From Trueperaceae bacterium (GTDB lineage Bacteria; Deinococcota; Deinococci; Deinococcales; Trueperaceae): a stretch of DNA of 9,796 nt. Each line of letters starts with the position of its first letter. Position 1 is the stretch's first letter. The translations under genes and the position numbers were made by a program. Below the pieces are notes generated by a model. That model was not told the DNA's origin. It saw only the letters and a list, made by a program, of their open reading frames with translations, and did not search any database. This document shows, piece by piece, positions 5,406 through 9,796 of the stretch. Location: NCBI GenBank assembly GCA_007128755.1, contig SKWV01000305.1, forward strand, positions 1 through 9,796. The letters are read 5' to 3'.

Positions 5406-6659
5406 TCAGGATCGGCCGGTGAACACGCTGCGCCTCGCGCCGAGCTGGAGCTCGACGCGGTAGGTGGCTCCGCCGCGCTGCACGGAGACGGTGATCGTCT
5501 CGCCGATCTGCTTGCGCCGCACCTGCGCGAGCAGGTCCGCGAACGTGGGCGTCGCCACACCGTCGATCGCGACGATGACGTCGGCCTCGACCTCGCTGCC
5601 GATGCGGTTCCCCTCGTCGTCGAGCAGCGGCGTGACCGAGAAGCTCCGCAGGCCCGCCACGTCGGCAGGGCCGCCGGGCTCGACCCGGAACACGATCGGC
5701 CCCGGCCGCGGACCGAGATCGACGTTGTAGCGCGCCGGATGGTAGTCGTACTCCGGGTTCCAGGAGAAGCCGATCACCGGCACGTCGCGCTGCCCGCCGG
5801 CGACCAAGTCCGCGACGAGCGTGCTGCTCGACTCCACCGGCACGGCGTACGAGGCGAACTCGCGCGGCAGCGGCACGCCCAGCAGGAAGGGCGGCACGTA
5901 GCCGCTCGACTCCATGCGCGAGGGGTTGAACGAGATGTAGGAGACGACGCCGACGGCCTCGCCGCGCGCGGTCACCACGGGACCGCCGGAGTCGCCGGGC
6001 GCGAGCGACGCCGTGAGCTCGATCGTGTCCTCGGCGAAGTCGCTGCGGCTCGCCCTGACGCCGAGGCGCGTGACCGTGCCGGCGCGGCCGGCCAGGAAGT
6101 CGCCGCGCGAGTTGCCGATCGCCACCACGTCGGCACCCGGGCTCGGCAGCCGCTGCGCGAGCGGGATGAAGGGCACGAGCCCATCGACGCTCGCCTGCAT
6201 CACGGCGAGATCCATGTAGGCGTCGAAGCCGACGAGCTCGAGCGCGTACTCGGTGCGGTCCGGCGTCACGCCCACGTAGCGCACCTCGGGGCACTGCCCC
6301 GCCTGCCCGCGCGCGTCGACCACGTGGTAGGCGGTGAGCACGCGGCCATCGGCCTCGAAGAAGAAGCCGCTGCCCAACCCGAGCACCTGCCGGGCGAACA
6401 CGCCCGTGCACCGCACCTCGATGCGCAGCGTGGCCGGGCGAGCGAGCTCGAACGCCTCCGCCAACGCGCCGCTCGGCGCCAGGACGGGGGGCGAGCCGTC
6501 GGCGACCGTCTGGAACTCCCGGACGGGCGGGTTCAGGAACGGCCAGGCCAGCGCGACGAGCAGCGCCAGGAGGACGAAGGTGAACGGACGCAGCCGTGCC
6601 CTCCGGACGTGCGTCTGGGCAGCCTGCGCTGCGCCTTCGTGGCTCCACGGATCGATCAT
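5406..6659 (-). CDS. Membrane-anchored trypsin-like serine protease with PDZ domain (HtrA/DegP-like)
   Basis: A 417-residue S1C-type protease for envelope protein quality control or regulated cleavage. A short basic N-terminus is followed by one hydrophobic segment (about 25-43), a signal anchor that would leave the catalytic part outside the membrane. The protease domain has the full triad: His112 (LTAYHVV), Asp150 (YMDLAVMQ) and Ser224 (GDSGGPVV). A PDZ domain covers about 295-408, with RVEPGGPADVAGL and VIVAIDG. Cys84 and Cys123, the only two cysteines in the protease domain, could form a disulfide. The 241-270 region after the Ser motif is longer than I expect for HtrA. The ATG at 6659 has no Shine-Dalgarno, but TAACGT ends 6 nt before it. 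Substrates cannot be inferred; the neighbours are unrelated. Confidence 0.92.
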   Translation of the reverse strand: MIDPWSHEGAAQAAQTHVRRARLRPFTFVLLALLVALAWPFLNPPVREFQTVADGSPPVLAPSGALAEAFELARPATLRIEVRCTGVFARQVLGLGSGFFFEADGRVLTAYHVVDARGQAGQCPEVRYVGVTPDRTEYALELVGFDAYMDLAVMQASVDGLVPFIPLAQRLPSPGADVVAIGNSRGDFLAGRAGTVTRLGVRASRSDFAEDTIELTASLAPGDSGGPVVTARGEAVGVVSYISFNPSRMESSGYVPPFLLGVPLPREFASYAVPVESSSTLVADLVAGGQRDVPVIGFSWNPEYDYHPARYNVDLGPRPGPIVFRVEPGGPADVAGLRSFSVTPLLDDEGNRIGSEVEADVIVAIDGVATPTFADLLAQVRRKQIGETITVSVQRGGATYRVELQLGARRSVFTGRS

Positions 6660-6665
6660 GGGATC

Positions 6666-6671
6666 ACGTTA
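6666..6671 (-). promoter_or_regulatory. -10 box of the protease gene, leaderless type
   Basis: TAACGT on the minus strand ends 6 nt before the ATG at 6659, which puts the transcription start on or beside the start codon. No good -35 is seen. Confidence 0.5.
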
Positions 6672-6768
6672 CTCGGCTGCCCCTGGCCGCGTCTGCGAAC
6701 CATGAGACAATGTACGCCGCATGAGAGGACATCGGCGCAGGCGCCGCGGCCGTGCGGCGGCGACGAGT

Positions 6769-6777
6769 TGGTAGCAT
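6769..6777 (+). promoter_or_regulatory. Extended -10 of the DHH phosphoesterase gene, leaderless type
   Basis: TGGTAGCAT (TGn plus TAGCAT) ends 5 nt before the ATG at 6783; the intervening bases are all C. It closely resembles the TGGTACCCT element of the tRNA promoter and the TGCTAGCAT of ispH. Confidence 0.55.
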
Positions 6778-6782
6778 CCCCC

Positions 6783-7793
6783 ATGATCTCAGAGGGCGGC
6801 GACACGACCGGAGACGCAGAAGCGACCTACCGACGGGGGATCGAGCGGGCGGCCGGCGCCCTGCGGGACTGGGCCGGCCCGATCGTGGTGGTCGCCCACG
6901 TCGACCCCGACGGCGACGCCATCGGCAGCGTCGTCACGCTCGGGCGGGCGCTCCGCCGCCTGGGCAAGAACGTGACGCTCCCGCTGACGCCGCAGCGGTT
7001 CCTGGCGTTCCTCGCCGAGGAGGGCGAGCTCTCTGAGCCGCTGACGTCGCTGCCGGAGCGGACGCTCCTGGTCGTGCTCGACTCGGACCTGCGGCGCGCG
7101 GCCGGAGCGCCGATCGACGGGGCCGACATGGTGATCAACCTCGATCATCACGGCACGAACCCGGGCGAGGCCGACATCGCGGTCGTCGCTCCCCAGAAGG
7201 CCGCGGCCGCGCTCATGGTGAAGGACCTGATCGACGTGCTCGGCCTGGAGTGGGATCAGGCGTTGGCGATCCCGTGCCTCATGGGCATCGTCAGCGACAC
7301 CGGCACCTTCCGCTTCGGCAACACCGATCGCGACGTGCTCTGCGCCGCCGGCGACCTCATCGCCACGGGTCTCCCCTACGCCGAGTTGATCGACCGCCTG
7401 CGCTGGCGGCACCCCGACCACTTCAAGATGCTCGCGCTGGTGATGGCGACGGTGCGCTTCGACGAGGGCGGCGCCGTGGTGAGCGTCCGCCAGACCGCCG
7501 AGATGCGCGAGCGCTTGGGCGAGACCGAGGACGACAGCAGCGACTTCGTGAACGTGATCCGCGACGCCGAGGGCGCGCGCATCGCCGTCTTCCTGCGCGA
7601 GGTCGAGGAGGGCGTCAAGCTGAGCGTGCGCTCGCGCCCGGGCGTGTCGGCGCAGGCGATCTGCATCGCCCTCGGCGGCGGCGGGCACGTGGCCGCGGCG
7701 GGCGCGACCCTCGAGGGGGTCGACATCGACACCGCCCACGCGCGCTTCCTCGAGGCCGCGCGCCTCGAGCTGGAGCGCGCCGGGCCGCCCTGA
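6783..7793 (+). CDS. nrnA: DHH/DHHA1 phosphoesterase (NrnA-type oligoribonuclease / pAp phosphatase)
   Basis: A 336-residue DHH-family phosphoesterase. Characterised NrnA proteins degrade 2-5 nt RNA fragments and remove the 3' phosphate from pAp, ending RNA turnover and recycling a by-product of sulfate assimilation. The DHH domain motifs that bind two Mn ions are all present: AHVDPDGDAIGS (38-49), VLDSD (98-102), NLDHHGTN (119-126) and GIVSDTGTFRFGNT (168-181). The C-terminal DHHA1 domain ends with GGGGHVAAAGA (298-308), the substrate-binding Gly-rich loop. Length is normal. The ATG at 6783 follows a -10-like element at 5 nt; the frame stays open far upstream, but only through DNA antisense to the protease. 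Other DHH proteins (c-di-AMP phosphodiesterase, RecJ) are less likely because of the short two-domain plan without PAS, GGDEF or OB regions. Confidence 0.92.
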   Translation: MISEGGDTTGDAEATYRRGIERAAGALRDWAGPIVVVAHVDPDGDAIGSVVTLGRALRRLGKNVTLPLTPQRFLAFLAEEGELSEPLTSLPERTLLVVLDSDLRRAAGAPIDGADMVINLDHHGTNPGEADIAVVAPQKAAAALMVKDLIDVLGLEWDQALAIPCLMGIVSDTGTFRFGNTDRDVLCAAGDLIATGLPYAELIDRLRWRHPDHFKMLALVMATVRFDEGGAVVSVRQTAEMRERLGETEDDSSDFVNVIRDAEGARIAVFLREVEEGVKLSVRSRPGVSAQAICIALGGGGHVAAAGATLEGVDIDTAHARFLEAARLELERAGPP

Positions 7794-7802
7794 CGCCCCG
7801 GC

Positions 7803-8654
7803 TCAGCCGGCCATGCCGGCGAGCGTCGCCGCGTCCTGCGCCAGCCCCTCCAGCGCGGCCTCGTCGACGGTCGTGACGAGCCCGCGAGCGTGCAGCCAGG
7901 GCACGACGCGTTCCGTCGGCAGGTTGCCGACGAGCGCGTCGTCGGCGAAGGGGCAGCCGCCGAGCCCGCCCAACGCGCCCTCGAACCAGCGGACGCCATG
8001 GCGGAGCGCCGCAGCCAGGAGCGGCTCCCAGGCCTCCGGCCGGGCATGCAGGTGGAGGCCGAGCTCGCCGGGGCGGTCGCACGCCGCGAGCACCGCCTCC
8101 ACCTCGCTCGCCCCCGCGCGGCCCACGGTGTCGGCGAGCGCGATGCGGTCGATCCCCAGGGCGCGCACGCGCGCCACGGCCGCGGCGGTGTCGTCGGGAT
8201 GCCAGGGCTCGCCGTCGGGGTTGCCGAAGCCCATCGACAGGTAGACGACGGGGGTGCGTCCGCCGGCCACGACTCGCTCCCGCCAGCGCGGCAGCCAGGC
8301 CTGCGTCGCGTCCGGCGTGCGGCCGACGTTCCGCGCCTCGAAGCGCGCGGAGAGCGACACCGGCAACCCCAGGGCGTGCACCCCCGCGACGGCCAGGGCC
8401 CGCTCGACGCCGCGGTCGTTGGCCACGATCGCGAGCACCTCGCTCCCCTCGGGGAGCGCGAGACCGCCCAGCATCTCGGCGCTGTCGGCGAGCTGCGGCA
8501 CCGCGCGCGGCGACACGAACGAGCCGGCGTCGAGCGCGCGCAGCCCGGCCTCGGCGCAGGCGACCAGGAAGCGCCGCCGCGCCTCGAGCGGGAGGGGCCC
8601 CGGCAGCGCCTGCCAGGCGTCTCGCGGGCACTCGACGTAACGCACCATGTCCAT
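7803..8654 (-). CDS. Hydroxymethylglutaryl-CoA lyase-like enzyme
   Basis: A 283-residue TIM-barrel protein of the HMG-CoA lyase / DRE-TIM metallolyase group. HMG-CoA lyase splits HMG-CoA into acetoacetate and acetyl-CoA at the end of leucine catabolism. Key residues match the human enzyme: Arg11-Asp12 (CPRDAWQ; R41/D42), SFVSPRAVPQLAD (45-57), the metal pair His201 and His203 (GLHLHARP), catalytic Cys234 (GGLGGCPFA; C266) and Asn244 (VGN; N275). The His203-Cys234 spacing of 31 equals the human spacing. The sequence is otherwise divergent: CPRDAWQ replaces GPRDGLQ, and HLHARPE replaces HxHDTYG. It may act on a related acyl-CoA or hydroxy-acid. The ATG at 8654 is preferred: TATGCT ends 6 nt before it, and the open frame further up is only antisense to recN. 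Its stop is 9 bp from the stop of the convergent phosphoesterase gene. Confidence 0.85.
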   Translation of the reverse strand: MDMVRYVECPRDAWQALPGPLPLEARRRFLVACAEAGLRALDAGSFVSPRAVPQLADSAEMLGGLALPEGSEVLAIVANDRGVERALAVAGVHALGLPVSLSARFEARNVGRTPDATQAWLPRWRERVVAGGRTPVVYLSMGFGNPDGEPWHPDDTAAAVARVRALGIDRIALADTVGRAGASEVEAVLAACDRPGELGLHLHARPEAWEPLLAAALRHGVRWFEGALGGLGGCPFADDALVGNLPTERVVPWLHARGLVTTVDEAALEGLAQDAATLAGMAG

Positions 8655-8660
8655 GGCACG

Positions 8661-8666
8661 AGCATA
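8661..8666 (-). promoter_or_regulatory. -10 box of the HMG-CoA lyase-like gene, leaderless type
   Basis: TATGCT on the minus strand ends 6 nt before the ATG at 8654. No clear -35 is found. It shares the 78-bp divergent gap with the recN promoter. Confidence 0.5.
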
Positions 8667-8706
8667 CGGTCCACCCCGGCACGAACCGCGGGGGGAGAGC
8701 GGAGCC

Positions 8707-8725
8707 ACGTCGGGAGACGTATCCT
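8707..8725 (+). promoter_or_regulatory. recN promoter: leaderless-type -10 with adjoining dyad
   Basis: TATCCT (8720-8725) ends 7 nt before the recN GTG, so transcription should begin at the start codon. An inverted repeat ACGTC-GGGA-GACGT (8707-8720) abuts it and shares its first T, a place where a bound repressor would block polymerase. It is not a LexA box of the E. coli (CTGT-N8-ACAG) or Bacillus (CGAAC-N4-GTTCG) type, nor the Deinococcus radiation/desiccation motif. Confidence 0.5.
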
Positions 8726-8732
8726 GGTCAGC

Positions 8733-9796
8733 GTGCTGCGCGCCATCGAGCTGAAGGACTTCGCCATCGCCGACGCCGTCGAGGTACCGCTGCGGCCGGG
8801 CCTCAACGTGCTCACCGGCGAGACGGGCGCGGGCAAGTCGCTCGTGGTCGACGCCTTGGCGCTCGTCTCGGGCGGCCGCGCCGACGCCGGCGTGGTGCGC
8901 GCCGGCGCGACGTCGGCGCTCGTCCAACTCCACTTCGAGGACGGCGGCCCCATCGCCACGGCGGCTCGGCGGATCGTGCCGGAGGGTCGCAACCTCGCCC
9001 GCCTCGACGGCGAGGTGGTGACGGTGGCGGAGCTGCAGAGCGCGCTCGACGCCGTCGTCGGCATCTTCGGCCAGCACGCCTACCGCACGCTGCTCGACGC
9101 CCAGCAGCAGCGCCTGACCCTCGATGCGCTCTTGGACGACACCGGCCGCACGGCGCTCGCCGCCTATCGCGAGGCGCACGCCGCGCTCACCCGCACGGAC
9201 ACCGCCCTCGCCGAGCTCCGGGCCGCGGCGCAGGATCGCGAGCGTCGCCTCGAGATCCTCCGGCACGACCGTGACGAGCTCGACGCCGCGGGCATCAGGC
9301 CCGGTGAGAGCGCCGATCTCGACGAACGGCTCGCGCTCCTGCGGGGCGCCGACCGGGTGCGCGAGAGCGTCGCCCGGGCGCTCGCCGCCCTCGACGGCGG
9401 CCAAGGAGCCGTGGACGGTGTCGCTGGAGCCTTCGACGGTCGCGATGGAGGGGCCATCGACGCCTTGGCCGAGGCGCAGCGCTCGCTCGCGGCGGCGACG
9501 CGGCAGGCGCCGCCGCTGACGGCGCTCGCCGAGGAGCTCCGCGTGGCGCTCGACGGCGCCCAGGCCGTGTCGAGCGAGCTCGAGGCGTTCCTGCACGATC
9601 TCGACGCCGACCCCGCCGCGCTGGACCGGGCGGAGACGCGGCGCTCGGAGCTCGATCGGCTCTTCCGGAAGCACGGCGGCGACGAGGACGCGGTGCTGGC
9701 GCTGCGCGCGCGCATCGAGCACGACGTGGCGGCGCTCGAGCGGCAATCGGCGGACGTCGCCGCGCTGGAGGCCGAGCGCGCGGCGCTCGAGCGCCG
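8733..9796 (+). CDS. recN: DNA repair ATPase RecN (N-terminal part; gene continues past window)
   Basis: The first 354 residues of RecN, an SMC-like ATPase that holds DNA ends and sister duplexes together during double-strand-break repair; full-length proteins are about 550 residues. Visible are the N-terminal LRAIELKDFAIAD, Walker A GETGAGKS (29-36), the RecN-typical FGQHAYRTLLDAQQQRLTLD (112-131), and then a long Ala/Leu/Glu/Arg-rich coiled-coil arm with SELDRLFRKHGG (305-316). The signature motif, Walker B and C-terminal head lie beyond base 9796. The start is GTG at 8733, with TATCCT 7 nt upstream and no Shine-Dalgarno site. A 7-residue tandem duplication lies at 225-238. No stop or frameshift interrupts the visible part. 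It is divergent from the HMG-CoA lyase-like gene with 78 bp between. Confidence 0.95.
   Translation, partial: MLRAIELKDFAIADAVEVPLRPGLNVLTGETGAGKSLVVDALALVSGGRADAGVVRAGATSALVQLHFEDGGPIATAARRIVPEGRNLARLDGEVVTVAELQSALDAVVGIFGQHAYRTLLDAQQQRLTLDALLDDTGRTALAAYREAHAALTRTDTALAELRAAAQDRERRLEILRHDRDELDAAGIRPGESADLDERLALLRGADRVRESVARALAALDGGQGAVDGVAGAFDGRDGGAIDALAEAQRSLAAATRQAPPLTALAEELRVALDGAQAVSSELEAFLHDLDADPAALDRAETRRSELDRLFRKHGGDEDAVLALRARIEHDVAALERQSADVAALEAERAALER
9405..9446 (+). repeat. 21-bp in-frame tandem repeat inside recN
   Basis: Two units, 9405-9425 and 9426-9446, both begin GGAGCC and share GACGGT; a degenerate third begins GGAG at 9447. They encode GAVDGVA and GAFDGRD, followed by GGAIDAL, inside the coiled-coil region at residues 225-243. 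The Gly/Asp-rich composition would break the helix, so this is probably a loop between arm helices that has grown by slippage. Confidence 0.65.

Noticed and set aside
3622..5463. 613-codon plus-strand open frame opposite the amidohydrolase
   Set aside because: His/Arg/Val/Gly-rich composition without domains, lying wholly antisense to a gene with clear motifs; long antisense frames are common in DNA of this GC content.
6701..6726. CATGAGA direct repeat (6701-6707 and 6720-6726) in the protease/DHH divergent gap
   Set aside because: Only 7 bp long with two copies; too short to claim as an operator without conservation.
5739..6782. N-terminal extension of the DHH phosphoesterase frame by 348 codons
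   Set aside because: The extension is antisense to the protease gene and low in complexity; the DHH domain begins normally from the ATG at 6783, which has a promoter box in front.
7795..7822. GC-rich inverted repeats at the end of the DHH and lyase genes as a terminator
   Set aside because: CCGGCT-C-AGCCGG has only a 1-nt loop and GCCGGC-CAT-GCCGGC is inside coding sequence; neither has a T-run, so they are not convincing beyond base composition.
8655..9746. N-terminal extension of the HMG-CoA lyase-like frame through recN
   Set aside because: The region is antisense to recN, which carries an unmistakable Walker A and coiled-coil; lyases of this family begin close to VRYVECPRD.
1..9796. A new multi-gene defence, mobile or biosynthetic system
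   Set aside because: All nine protein genes fall in known families with separate housekeeping or metabolic roles, and base composition is even throughout; no unknown conserved cluster is seen.

Overview
The window is very GC-rich bacterial chromosome with tightly packed single-copy housekeeping and metabolic genes on both strands. The best taxonomic guess is Deinococcota, perhaps a Truepera-like lineage. This rests on three things seen in the sequence. First, IspH, the DHH phosphoesterase and the HMG-CoA-lyase-like protein (with its VECPRDAWQ start) resemble forms I associate with that phylum. Second, five genes carry a TANNNT -10 box only 5-7 nt before the start codon, the layout of Deinococcus leaderless mRNAs. 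Third, the tRNA promoter has the TTGACA / TACCCT look of Thermus-Deinococcus promoters. A database search would be needed to fix the taxon.

Layout. 1-354 (+) is the C-terminal end of an acyl-CoA dehydrogenase. It converges with a minus-strand cluster, read right to left: ispH (isoprenoid synthesis, 3288-2281), a dusA-type tRNA-dihydrouridine synthase (2177-1110), and a TauE/SafE membrane transporter (1113-385), whose start overlaps the dus stop as ATGA. A 36-bp tandem repeat fills the ispH-dus gap. Divergent from ispH, a stand-alone tRNA-Ile(GAU) gene (3435-3511, +) has its own promoter and ends at a perfect 18-bp GC hairpin. That hairpin is shared with the convergent minus-strand gene for a D-aminoacylase-like amidohydrolase (5211-3574). 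Next on the minus strand is a membrane-anchored trypsin-like protease with a PDZ domain (6659-5406). The two are separated by a 194-bp gap holding three 17-bp direct repeats. The protease is divergent from a DHH/DHHA1 phosphoesterase of the NrnA type (6783-7793, +). This converges, 9 bp apart, with an HMG-CoA-lyase-like gene (8654-7803, -), which is divergent from recN (8733 to past the window end, +).

The genes do not form one pathway: they cover fatty-acid or amino-acid catabolism, isoprenoid synthesis, tRNA modification, envelope proteolysis, nucleotide recycling and DNA repair. I see no phage, IS element, CRISPR array, toxin-antitoxin pair or defence island, and no convincing undescribed multi-gene system. 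The points worth a second look are smaller: the leaderless-type promoters, three separate short tandem repeats (36, 17 and 21 bp), the changed metal-site residues in the D-aminoacylase-like protein, and a dyad at the recN promoter.
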